Counted from the stretch's first letter, positions 1 through 5,250 are shown. The stretch: 10,923 bases of DNA from Microcaldota archaeon (GCA_013331595.1 DUGE01000001.1:1-10923); one strand, 5' to 3'. Made by a program: numbers and translations. Notes: generated from the letters alone by a model not told the origin.

Positions 1-510
1 CACGAGCATTTCGACCACTGCGACCCGTACAGCGTTGGCGTCATCCAGTCCCACACCCTGGCTCAGGTTGTCGCGCCTTCGGATGCCTTGGCTTTGCTTG
101 ACGTTCCCGCAAGGGCGCGCGTTCCGGTTGAAGAAGGGGACGTTTTCAATTTGATGGGCGTGCAGGTGAGCGTTACGCCCGCCAAACACCCGCAGTCTTC
201 CTATCCCGTGGGCTTTATTGTCGCAGCTGGCGGGGAGACGTTGTACCATACTGGCGACACTTACGATTCTTCCGAGTTTTCCCACATAGACGTGAAGACC
301 GTGCTCCTTCCCATAGGCGGGACTTTCACCATGGACGTGCTGGGCGCAGTTTCGGCATTGAAGAAAATGAGGGCGAAGAACGCCATTCCCATGCACTACA
401 ATACTTTCGACCGCATTAGGGTGAATGCGGAAGATTTCGCCACGCGCGTCAGGAACGGCGGGCGGACGAACCCCGTGGTTTTGAAGGCGGGCGAGAGCGT
501 TTCACTATAG
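1..510 (+). CDS. UPF0173-type metal-dependent hydrolase (metallo-beta-lactamase fold), 5' end cut by window
   Basis: The open frame runs from base 1 to a TAG at 508-510, giving the last 169 residues; the real start lies before the window. It opens directly in the metal-binding motif HEHFDHCD, the HxHxDH signature of the metallo-beta-lactamase fold. Further ligand candidates are the His of PAKHPQSS, the Asp of YHTGDTYD and the His of IPMHYNTF near the end. The spacing and the PMHYNTF ending match the UPF0173 family of predicted metal-dependent hydrolases, whose substrate is generally unknown. No signal peptide or membrane span is seen in this part, so a cytoplasmic enzyme is likely. It is followed after 79 bp by the small gene at 590 on the same strand; a TATA-like box in between suggests separate transcription. 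The fold assignment is firm, the substrate is not known. Confidence 0.85.
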   Translation, partial: HEHFDHCDPYSVGVIQSHTLAQVVAPSDALALLDVPARARVPVEEGDVFNLMGVQVSVTPAKHPQSSYPVGFIVAAGGETLYHTGDTYDSSEFSHIDVKTVLLPIGGTFTMDVLGAVSALKKMRAKNAIPMHYNTFDRIRVNAEDFATRVRNGGRTNPVVLKAGESVSL

Positions 511-545
511 GGAATTTAAATGCCTTTCCGCATATAGTATTCCGT

Positions 546-550
546 GTTTT
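546..550 (+). terminator. Oligo-T tract after the hydrolase gene
   Basis: A TTTTT run (sequence TGTTTTTAG) lies about 36 bp past the stop of the first gene and just before the TATA-like box of the next. Archaeal RNA polymerase terminates at oligo-T without needing a hairpin, so this may end the first transcript. It is a weak, short site. Confidence 0.25.
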
Positions 551-559
551 TAGCTTAAT

Positions 560-567
560 GTTTAAAG
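560..567 (+). promoter_or_regulatory. TATA-like box for the gene at 590
   Basis: GTTTAAAG at 560-567 is centred about 26 bp before the ATG at 590, the distance expected between an archaeal TATA box and a start site. The transcript would then be leaderless or nearly so, which supports the ATG at 590 over the in-frame GTG at 581. A GGAG at 576-579 competes as a ribosome-binding site for the same ATG (10-nt spacing). Confidence 0.4.
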
Positions 568-589
568 GTCATTATGGAGCGTGAGATGC

Positions 590-997
590 ATGAAAATCAT
601 TGGTGGTAAGGTCGTTTCCGTTCAAGCTGAACGGATGAGTTCCCAGGAATTCAAGGGATTCGAGGTTAACGTGCGCATTACTGATGTGAAAGAAGCAGGA
701 AAGCTTTTCGACGTGCACTATCACTACGTCAATACTTACCGGGACAATTACGCAAAGCTCACTATTGACGGCGTAATCCAGCTGGATTTGGATTCGAAAG
801 AGCAGAAGAAGGTTTTGGACGAGTGGGCAAAGTCAAAGCAATTGCCTTTGGACGTTGCCGAGGAAGTCTTGATGGCCATAAACTATTCCACTAGCACCGT
901 TGGGACGCTCTTGGCTTTCGCCATTAACGTCAATTCGCCCATAAGCATTTCCCGCACAAGGATAATGCCCCCGCTGCCTGGCCAAAAGGCAGGCTGA
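590..997 (+). CDS. Small conserved-looking protein, possible SecB-like chaperone fold
   Basis: A 135-residue soluble protein with no signal peptide, membrane span or metal motif. The order of elements is: a strand-rich first half with alternating hydrophobics (FEVNVRITDV, then LFDVHYHYVN and AKLTIDGVIQLDL), a charged helix (SKEQKKVLDEWAKSKQ), a second helix (LDVAEEVLMAINYSTSTVG), and a hydrophobic stretch with a Pro- and Ser-containing tail. This resembles the SecB fold, where antiparallel strands are followed by a helix and a Pro-rich tail. That is a shape-level resemblance seen by eye, not a recognised motif. The ATG at 590 is chosen because a TATA-like box lies 26 bp upstream; an in-frame GTG at 581 would add three residues. 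The gene converges on the L12 gene. If the SecB-like reading is right, it would hold unfolded clients; otherwise it is a hypothetical protein. Confidence 0.8.
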   Translation: MKIIGGKVVSVQAERMSSQEFKGFEVNVRITDVKEAGKLFDVHYHYVNTYRDNYAKLTIDGVIQLDLDSKEQKKVLDEWAKSKQLPLDVAEEVLMAINYSTSTVGTLLAFAINVNSPISISRTRIMPPLPGQKAG

Positions 998-1027
998 CGC
1001 TACCATTAATTTTTTGAGAGCTTTTTT
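976..1027 (+). terminator. Hairpin plus T-tracts ending the SecB-like gene
   Basis: GCCTGGCC (976-983) and GGCAGGC (988-994) form a bulged stem with an AAAA loop over the last codons. They are followed by T-runs at 1010-1015 and 1022-1027. Archaeal termination mainly needs the T-runs; the stem may be coincidental because it is coding. Confidence 0.45.
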
Positions 1028-1067
1028 GCCTGCCGGTTGAATAGTTTGCCTATAGCGCAAGCAATTG

Positions 1068-1085
1068 CCTATGCTTTAGCATAGG
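1068..1085. other. 7-bp perfect hairpin in the convergent gap
   Basis: CCTATGC (1068-1074), loop TTTA, GCATAGG (1079-1085). It sits in the 139-bp gap between the SecB-like gene and the L12 gene, past the T-tracts of the first. It could stabilise 3' ends from either side or be chance. No gene or RNA gene is recognised in the gap. Confidence 0.35.
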
Positions 1086-1102
1086 GTTTATTGGACGGCT
1101 GG

Positions 1103-1132
1103 CCCCCTAAAAAGAAAAATAAAATGAGGGGG
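1103..1132 (-). terminator. Terminator of the L1-L10-L12 operon
   Basis: Just after the L12 stop, the minus strand reads C-rich, then a long T-rich run (TTTTATTTTTCTTTTTA, plus coordinates 1108-1124), then G-rich. The arms CCCCCT (1103-1108) and AGGGGG (1127-1132) are exact complements enclosing the T-rich loop. Oligo-T is the core archaeal termination signal, and its position a few bases past the stop fits the end of the ribosomal operon. Confidence 0.6.
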
Positions 1133-1136
1133 GAAA

Positions 1137-1430
1137 TCAGCCGAACAATGCTGCCAATCCTGCTGCAGCTTCTTCTTCCTTCTTTTCCTGGCTTTCTTCA
1201 GGTTTCTTCTCGTCCTTCTTCGCCTCGCCTGCCACTTGCGCAGCTGCGGGTGCGAATGCCGCTTGCTTGACAGCCTCGTCGATGTTAACGCCTTCGAGAG
1301 CCGCAACCAAAGCCTTCACTTTAGTCGCGTCCTGCTTAACGCCTGCTGCGCCCAGCACTTTCGAGACGTTGTCTTCGCTTATTGGCTGTCCGGCAGCGTG
1401 GAGAAGCAACGCTGCATATATGTCTTGCAT
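1137..1430 (-). CDS. rpl12: Ribosomal protein L12 (archaeal P1)
   Basis: 97 residues, the usual size of archaeal P1. The N-terminal helical dimerisation domain (about 1-58, starting [20 protein letters not shown]) binds as dimers to the helical spine of P0. An Ala-rich hinge follows (about 59-68), then a Lys/Glu-rich flexible arm (about 69-88), and the C-terminal motif GLAALFG (91-97), which captures the GTPase factors aEF1A and aEF2 on the ribosome. The start is supported by a clear GGAGGGAT ribosome site on the minus strand, about 7 nt upstream of the ATG. It is the last gene of the minus-strand L1-L10-L12 group, 40 bp after L10 and followed by a T-rich terminator. No anomaly is seen. Confidence 0.97.
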   Translation of the reverse strand: MQDIYAALLLHAAGQPISEDNVSKVLGAAGVKQDATKVKALVAALEGVNIDEAVKQAAFAPAAAQVAGEAKKDEKKPEESQEKKEEEAAAGLAALFG

Positions 1431-1444
1431 TCAAATCCCTCCAA
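1431..1444 (-). promoter_or_regulatory. Strong ribosome-binding site of the L12 gene
   Basis: On the minus strand TTGGAGGGATTTGA directly precedes the L12 ATG, with GGAGGG about 7 nt from it. It is the best Shine-Dalgarno match in the ribosomal cluster. This agrees with the need for several copies of L12 per ribosome compared with one of L10. Confidence 0.7.
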
Positions 1445-1470
1445 AAATCACAAAATCATTTTTCATTAAT

Positions 1471-2358
1471 TTACTGCGGCGCCGGTTCCTGCGGCGCTTG
1501 CGCAGCTTCGGCAGTTTCTGTTGCAGGTGCAGCTGCGTCTTGAGCTGGTTGTGTTTCAGGCGCCTTTGCTTCAGCTGCTTCTTGCGCTGGAGCGTTTTGT
1601 TTGCTTTCCACTAACTGTTCCAAGGCCGTTGCCTGCCTGGCAGCCTTGCCTATCAGTAATTTAACCGTAGTGGAGTTGACTATGCCTGCAAACACTGCGA
1701 GGTTGACTGCCTGGGTGTGAGCCTGCTGGAGTTGCGCGAGCATTCCCGCCTCGTCGATGTTCAGCACGTCAGACTTGTAGAGCAGGCCGTTGTCCAACAC
1801 CGCTTGCACTTCAATGCCGCTTTCCATCGGTTCAATGGCGAGTTTTCCAAGTATTTTAGCGACTTGTTCTGAAATGGCTTCGCCTTTCTTTGCGACAACC
1901 GTATCTTTTGCAATCACGACCTTAGTGCCTTGAATCTTAGCGTCAATCTTGGCTTGCTTGAGTTCGGTGAGCACGGGTCCGGGCGCTAGGTTGGTTTCGC
2001 CTGCTGGAACGATTATGTCGTAGGGAGCAAGCTGGCCTGCTTTTGCAAGAGCCTTGCTCTTGTTCTGCTTGAATAATTTGTAGAGCTTGAATGCAGGAAG
2101 CGCAGAGAAGACGAGCACTCCTCCGTTGCCCAGGTAATTCTCCAATTCTTTTGCGTCCGGCCTTGCTTCACCCAAAGCTTTCTTGAGCAGCGTGTGGCGC
2201 GTGAACACGATTTCCGCCTGCCCTCGGATTTTCTTTTTGATTGAGTTGAAGTGCCTTGATGGAAGCGAAGCTATGGAAGCTACGGCCACTATCGGGTATT
2301 GCTTGGCCTTTTTCTTGGCTTCCTCAACTGCCTGGATTTTCTGTTGTTTTGAAATCAT
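1471..2358 (-). CDS. rpl10: Ribosomal protein L10 (archaeal P0), lacking the usual C-terminal stalk motif
   Basis: 295 residues. The N-terminal rRNA-binding domain (about 1-105) contains FNSIKKKIRGQAEIVFTRHT and YLGNGGVLVFSALPAF. An inserted domain II covers about 108-185 (QLAPYDIIVPAG, TNLAPGPVLTELKQ). A helical spine that docks L12 dimers covers about 202-255, where two helix units can be counted (LAQLQQAHTQAVNLAVFAG and TVKLLIGKAARQATALEQ). The last 40 residues are Ala/Pro/Gln/Glu-rich and end in QEPAPQ. Archaeal P0 normally ends in the same GLxxLFG motif as L12; here it is absent and the frame stops cleanly. Archaeal P0 often has three spine units, so the stalk may be smaller here, which is inference. 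The gene lies 20 bp after L1 and 40 bp before L12; its own ribosome site is weak, so coupling to L1 translation is likely. Confidence 0.96.
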   Translation of the reverse strand: MISKQQKIQAVEEAKKKAKQYPIVAVASIASLPSRHFNSIKKKIRGQAEIVFTRHTLLKKALGEARPDAKELENYLGNGGVLVFSALPAFKLYKLFKQNKSKALAKAGQLAPYDIIVPAGETNLAPGPVLTELKQAKIDAKIQGTKVVIAKDTVVAKKGEAISEQVAKILGKLAIEPMESGIEVQAVLDNGLLYKSDVLNIDEAGMLAQLQQAHTQAVNLAVFAGIVNSTTVKLLIGKAARQATALEQLVESKQNAPAQEAAEAKAPETQPAQDAAAPATETAEAAQAPQEPAPQ

Positions 2359-2378
2359 TTTTCTTCACTTTGGGAATA

Positions 2379-3017
2379 TCACGCTATTTTCACGGGCTTG
2401 CCCATGGTCGTTTTCACGAAAACGTTCTTGATGTTCTGCTCTGAAACCTTTTTTTCGACAGCTTCAAGCACTGCGAGCACGTTTTCAGTTATTTGGTCTG
2501 CGGGCGTGTTTTCCTTTGCAACCGTGCAGTGCACTGAAGGCAGGAATTTGCCCTTGCTTTTCACAATTATTGTCCTGCGGGCCGTTGAAATGAGGGTGGC
2601 GAGAGGCGCGTTTGGCGGTATTGGCTTCGGCAGTTTTCCTTTAGTGCCCAAAAGCTGGCCCAGCGCCTTTCCGATTGTAACCATCAATTGCGGCGCGGCG
2701 AGCAGCGCGTATTGCAATAGTTCCTTCTGCCTTTTCTTGTCTTTCGCAATCACGTCTATTTCAGCGGAAGTTATGATTTCCTCGGCCCCTGCCTTTTTCG
2801 CTTCAACGCCAAGCTGTCCGTCTGCGAATACGGCGACCTGCATTTGCCTTGGCGCGTAGGGCAAGGCTATTTCAAGGTTAAGGCGGTTTTCCGCTTTCTT
2901 GAAGTCGATGTCCTTGAAATTAATCGCGAGGTCAATGCTCTGGGTGAACTTGCGCTCGCCCTTCTGTGCGAGAGCGTCGGCTACTGCCTTTTCAACGTTC
3001 TTCCTTTCAAACTGCAT
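2379..3017 (-). CDS. rpl1: Ribosomal protein L1
   Basis: 212 residues, normal for archaeal L1, the mobile stalk protein near the E site that binds 23S rRNA and helps release deacylated tRNA. Landmarks are the N-terminal NFKDIDFKKAENRLNLEIALP, the central Gly/Pro region GQLLGTKGKLPKPIPPNAP, and the C-terminal signature VKTTMGKPVKI. No good ribosome site precedes the ATG at 3017. Instead a short frame ends at 3024, so translation may be coupled to that. It heads the L1-L10-L12 group, separated from L11 by about 190 bp with a TATA-like box. In methanogens L1 represses its own mRNA by binding a mimic of its rRNA site. Whether such a mimic is present here was not resolved. Confidence 0.97.
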   Translation of the reverse strand: MQFERKNVEKAVADALAQKGERKFTQSIDLAINFKDIDFKKAENRLNLEIALPYAPRQMQVAVFADGQLGVEAKKAGAEEIITSAEIDVIAKDKKRQKELLQYALLAAPQLMVTIGKALGQLLGTKGKLPKPIPPNAPLATLISTARRTIIVKSKGKFLPSVHCTVAKENTPADQITENVLAVLEAVEKKVSEQNIKNVFVKTTMGKPVKIA

Positions 3018-3023
3018 TCTGAA

Positions 3024-3098
3024 TCAACTTATTGTTTCTAATCTGGGAATTTTGTTTTCCTTTTTTTTTGGAAAAAGCTTTTTCTTGAGCTTTTTCAT
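3024..3098 (-). CDS. Possible basic leader peptide upstream of L1
   Basis: A 24-codon frame starts MKKLKKKLFPKKK and ends with TGA 6 nt before the L1 ATG. Ten of its 24 residues are Lys or Arg. A perfect GGAGG precedes the ATG, but with only one base between them, which is too close for ideal initiation. The frame is also open further upstream, with a TTG at 3128 that would give 34 residues. It may be a leader peptide that couples ribosomes onto L1, which lacks its own ribosome site, or simply A-rich leader sequence. The poly-Lys content comes from a direct repeat of AGCTTTTTC (plus strand, 3076-3084 and 3088-3096). Confidence 0.3.
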   Translation of the reverse strand: MKKLKKKLFPKKKENKIPRLETIS

Positions 3099-3110
3099 CC
3101 CTCCTGACTT

Positions 3111-3187
3111 CTTTCGAAGGCAGTGCAACGGGAAAACAAGTGTAGTAGACTATTCTTGCGAAAAACTGTTTAAAATACTTTCGAAGG
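3111..3187. repeat. Two copies of CTTTCGAAGG flanking the start region of the L1 transcript
   Basis: The exact 10-mer occurs at 3111-3120 and 3178-3187 (start-to-start 67 bp). Its core TTCGAA is palindromic. The upstream copy (relative to L1) overlaps the BRE/TATA; the other lies just before the GGAGG. They could be operator sites or chance. Confidence 0.35.
3169..3182 (-). promoter_or_regulatory. Probable promoter (BRE and TATA) for L1-L10-L12
   Basis: On the minus strand the gap reads CGAAAGTATTTTAAAC: an A-rich BRE-like CGAAAG followed by TATTTTAAA (3177-3169). Transcription would start near 3147, leaving a leader of about 130 nt before L1 that includes the short Lys-rich frame. The rest of the 3018-3208 gap holds weak T-runs after L11 and two copies of CTTTCGAAGG. 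Confidence 0.5.
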
Positions 3188-3208
3188 GCAAAAACGGCGT
3201 TGCAGCCC

Positions 3209-3703
3209 TCAGCCTTTAAGCTGAGAGTCGTGCTTTCCGTCGTTCACTTCCTTGACGAAGTCCTTTGGGCTGTTGCCCTCAATTGTTACTCCGAGGCTAA
3301 GGCAAGTTCCAGCTATTTCTTTCACTTGCTGTTTCAAACTTTTAGCAAGAGTAGCGTCTTTCTTCATTCCAGCGATTTTTACGACTTGCGCCACGGTAAT
3401 GCTGCCGATGGGCCTTTTCCCTTTCACTCCCGCCTCTTCCTTGACCGGCTCTTTCAAGCCAAGCTCTTTCTTTATCAAAGCGCTGGCTGGAGGGGTCCCG
3501 ATTTCAATATCGCAATCTTTCGAGCCTTTCTCGAAGACGATTTTGATTGGGACTTGCATTCCTGCAAATTCTTTCGTGCGCTCGTTGATTTTAGCGATGA
3601 CTTCACCGATGTTCAATCCCGAGGGGCCCAATGCCGGGCCAAGTGGCGGGGCTGCGCTTGCTTTTCCGCCTTCAACCATTGTTGCAATCGTCTGTTTCGA
3701 CAT
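3209..3703 (-). CDS. rpl11: Ribosomal protein L11
   Basis: 164 residues from the ATG at 3703. The N-terminal domain carries the diagnostic Pro/Gly stretch PPLGPALGPSGLNIGEVI (about 19-36), which contacts translation factors. The C-terminal domain that binds the GTPase-centre rRNA includes IGSITVAQVVKIAGMKKDA and GTCLSLGVTIEGNSPKDF. The length suits archaeal L11. The ATG at 3703 is preferred over an in-frame TTG at 3709 because GGTGA (3714-3710) lies 6 nt before the ATG. Normally this gene follows spt5; here a plus-strand gene pair lies between them. The leader upstream contains two stable hairpins and a T6 run, which suggests independent control. Confidence 0.97.
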   Translation of the reverse strand: MSKQTIATMVEGGKASAAPPLGPALGPSGLNIGEVIAKINERTKEFAGMQVPIKIVFEKGSKDCDIEIGTPPASALIKKELGLKEPVKEEAGVKGKRPIGSITVAQVVKIAGMKKDATLAKSLKQQVKEIAGTCLSLGVTIEGNSPKDFVKEVNDGKHDSQLKG

Positions 3704-3721
3704 TTTCAATCACCATTCTCG

Positions 3722-3807
3722 CAAAAAACCCGACCCTTCTGCAAAACGCAAATGCTGCGTTTTGCGACTGGCAAATTGCAGTAAACCTCATTTTTCATGC
3801 AATTCGC
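3722..3807 (-). promoter_or_regulatory. Structured leader of the L11 gene: two 10-bp hairpins and an oligo-T run
   Basis: In the minus-strand RNA the first stem pairs 3807-3798 (GCGAATTGCA) with 3780-3771 (TGCAATTTGC). This is ten pairs including one G-U, with a 17-nt loop. Five bases later GCAAAACGCA and TGCGTTTTGC (3765-3741) form a perfect 10-bp stem with a 5-nt loop. TTTTTT follows at 3727-3722, about 19 nt before the ATG. In the plus-strand RNA the first stem has an A-C mismatch, so the pairing favours the L11 direction. It could be an attenuator, a protein-binding leader or a DNA operator. Confidence 0.45.
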
Positions 3808-3864
3808 CATAATCCCTTAAACTGGCTTATGGAATAGAAGCTGCAAACTTTTTTGGCGAGGCGG

Positions 3865-3873
3865 ATTATTTAA
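3865..3873. promoter_or_regulatory. TATA box for the small membrane protein, possibly also used toward L11
   Basis: ATTATTTAA at 3865-3873 is centred 29 bp before the ATG at 3898, predicting an almost leaderless plus-strand transcript. Read on the minus strand it is also TATA-like (TTAAATAAT). It would then start RNA near 3842, upstream of both L11-leader hairpins. A second minus-strand candidate is TTTAA at 3821-3817. Confidence 0.5.
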
Positions 3874-3897
3874 GTGTTTGGATTGCTTTTTGTTTTA

Positions 3898-3987
3898 ATG
3901 GAAAATTCCGACTACAAGCTGTTGCTTTTGCTGCTCATGGTGCTGTTCGTGCTGATAGTGCTTAACAAGCCCGAAAAATTCCCCTAG
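3898..3987 (+). CDS. 29-residue single-span membrane protein
   Basis: An ATG with a TATA box about 29 bp upstream opens a 29-codon frame ending in TAG. The layout is a short polar N-terminus (MENSDYK), an uninterrupted run of about 16 Leu/Val/Met/Ile/Phe residues (positions 8-21) and a short charged tail (NKPEKFP). That is a plausible single transmembrane helix. The near-leaderless promoter geometry is the main support. It lies 22 bp before the rhomboid-like membrane gene on the same strand, so the two are probably co-transcribed and the small protein may act as a membrane partner. No family is recognised. A short hydrophobic frame can arise by chance, so confidence is moderate. Confidence 0.5.
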   Translation: MENSDYKLLLLLLMVLFVLIVLNKPEKFP

Positions 3988-4009
3988 TCCTCTAATTCGC
4001 TTTGAAAAG

Positions 4010-4519
4010 GTGTTTTGTTTGCTTGCCGAACTGATCATGGTTTTCACTTTGCTGATTTCGATTTTCTTCGGCATCATCCCTTCCGCAAAAGACTCTTACT
4101 CTTTCATTGCCGGCGTTTTTTACCTTCCAGATTTTATTTCGCTTTTGTTTGTGCCGTTGGGAATATTCTTTCTCGGCAGCGACCTTGAAAGAAAAGCTGG
4201 CGCATTGCATTTGGGAATTATTTACCTTCTTGCCGTTATTTCATCAATGCTCTTTTCAGGTGAAACGGCGCCCGCTCTTTCAGGGATAGATGCAATTATA
4301 GGCGCCCTTATTGCCCTGGACCCGTTTGCGATGACCATAGTTGATTTCATTCCCATTCCGATTTTATTTGCCGCAGTTTTCCTGATAGCGACAAAACTCA
4401 TTTTTGCCACCTCGGCTTCAATAGTGCCCCTTTTACTTGGGCTTGCCTATGGCTACTTCATTAAAAGCTTTTTCATAAGAGACGCGGCGGTTCAGCCGTC
4501 TTGGCAAAAATACCAGTGA
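4010..4519 (+). CDS. Rhomboid-like integral membrane protein, probably catalytically inactive
   Basis: 169 residues, mostly hydrophobic, with about five or six membrane segments. The segment FLGSDLERKAGALHLGIIYLL resembles the rhomboid stretch after TM2 (xxGxxLExxxG...Y). ALSGIDAIIGALIAL (89-103) resembles the GxSG active-site helix and keeps Ser-Gly at 91-92. The oxyanion HxxxN of TM2 appears as SxxxV, the first Gly of GxSG is Ala, and the last helix (PLLLGLAYGYF) has no catalytic His. The protein therefore looks like a pseudo-rhomboid, which could bind membrane substrates without cutting them. The start is uncertain: GTG at 4010, or TTG at 4019 with AGGTG 6 nt upstream, or ATG at 4037. It is preceded by the 29-residue membrane protein and interrupts the usual spt5-L11 neighbourhood. 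Rhomboid kinship is judged by eye and is moderate. Confidence 0.8.
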   Translation: MFCLLAELIMVFTLLISIFFGIIPSAKDSYSFIAGVFYLPDFISLLFVPLGIFFLGSDLERKAGALHLGIIYLLAVISSMLFSGETAPALSGIDAIIGALIALDPFAMTIVDFIPIPILFAAVFLIATKLIFATSASIVPLLLGLAYGYFIKSFFIRDAAVQPSWQKYQ

Positions 4520-4530
4520 ACCAAGCGGAT

Positions 4531-4540
4531 AAAAAATTAA
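4531..4540 (-). terminator. Oligo-T terminator of the ftsZ-secE-spt5 operon
   Basis: The minus strand reads TTAATTTTTT directly after the spt5 stop, within the 24-bp gap to the convergent rhomboid-like gene. This matches the archaeal oligo-T terminator. No equivalent T-run is seen for the plus-strand gene, whose transcript may run into the antisense of spt5. Confidence 0.5.
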
Positions 4541-4543
4541 CCG

Positions 4544-4990
4544 TCATCCGCCCTGGCCTTGGGGAATTACCCTGATGGTGTCGAGCTTTATCGTTACGGG
4601 AATGGGCACTGCCACTTCCACCAGCTCGACAGTGACTTCCTCTTTGTCTTGGTCGATGCGCACGATTTTTGCCTTTTCGGCCTTGAACGGCCCGCTGGTG
4701 ATTTCAATGAGCTGGCCGCGCTCAAGCGTAACTTCGACGGGCTTGCTTTCAAGAAGCTCCCGTATTTCCGAAATGTCGATGCTTTTCTGAAGCACGCCCT
4801 TGACGTGGGGCACGCCCGCAACGAGCTTTCTTGCCTCTGCCTCGTCAATGCTTTCTATCATCAAATAGCCCTTGAGCCTGGGCGATACGATTATTGCATT
4901 GACCGGCGCGCTGTTCTTCCTCGCCTTTTCAGAAAGCAAGTCTGCGACTATGCTCTCCTGGCCTGCCGTGACTCTGTACGCAAAAAGCAT
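4544..4990 (-). CDS. spt5: Transcription elongation factor Spt5 (archaeal NusG homologue)
   Basis: 148 residues from the ATG at 4990. The NGN domain covers about 1-85 (MLFAYRVTAGQE, then GYLMIESIDEAEARKL and VPHVKGVL). The KOW domain covers about 88-145 (LERGQLIEITSGPFKAEKAK, VTVELVEVAVPIPVTI). Spt5 binds the RNA polymerase clamp, with Spt4, to raise processivity; the KOW domain can contact the ribosome. The frame opens at an earlier ATG (5005), but GGTGGGA at 5003-4997 is a good ribosome site placed 6 nt before the ATG at 4990, so the shorter form is chosen. It is third in the minus-strand ftsZ-secE-spt5 run, 71 bp after secE, and is followed by an oligo-T terminator. Confidence 0.95.
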   Translation of the reverse strand: MLFAYRVTAGQESIVADLLSEKARKNSAPVNAIIVSPRLKGYLMIESIDEAEARKLVAGVPHVKGVLQKSIDISEIRELLESKPVEVTLERGQLIEITSGPFKAEKAKIVRIDQDKEEVTVELVEVAVPIPVTIKLDTIRVIPQGQGG

Positions 4991-5061
4991 TTCAAATCCC
5001 ACCATTTTTTCTTTAAAACCTTTCTTTGGCCTTTTTTCTATTCCCTTTTTTTTCCCGCGGC

Positions 5062-5250
5062 CTATTTTCTCAAGAAAAACGACAAGAGCGTTATGATGAA
5101 CCCTATGAGCCCAAGCAAAAGCATTCCCAATGCCGTTGTGAAGGCCATTTGCCTGAATTCCATGTCCCGCGGCTTGTAGGTTATGCTGATAACCCGCTTG
5201 GACTGTTCGACGAAAGCCTGCAATCCAGAAAACACGTTTTCCAAAACCAT
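5062..5250 (-). CDS. secE: Preprotein translocase subunit SecE (Sec61 gamma)
   Basis: 62 residues, typical of archaeal SecE. An amphipathic N-terminal helix (about 5-22, FSGLQAFVEQSKRVISI) is followed by the conserved hinge YKPRDMEF and one transmembrane helix (about 36-60, AFTTALGMLLLGLIGFIITL) ending in RK. SecE clamps the two halves of SecY in the protein-conducting channel. The ATG at 5250 is chosen because the frame upstream of it runs into the ftsZ 3' end and the family begins here. GGAG at 5264-5261 lies 10 nt before it. It follows ftsZ by 52 bp and precedes spt5, the usual archaeal arrangement. Confidence 0.95.
   Translation of the reverse strand: MVLENVFSGLQAFVEQSKRVISITYKPRDMEFRQMAFTTALGMLLLGLIGFIITLLSFFLRK

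Noticed and set aside
581..589. GTG start at 581 for the SecB-like gene
   Set aside because: The TATA-like box is only 17 bp away, while the ATG at 590 is at the normal distance of about 26 bp and also has GGAG 10 nt upstream.
3071..3084. Perfect palindrome GAAAAAGCTTTTTC as an operator
   Set aside because: It is an A/T-rich stretch within the Lys-rich mini-frame region; such low-complexity palindromes are common and it sits downstream of the predicted start site.
4991..5005. Longer Spt5 beginning at the ATG at 5005
   Set aside because: The extra codons overlap GGTGGGA, which is the ribosome site of the ATG at 4990, and the family begins with the MLFAYRV-like strand.
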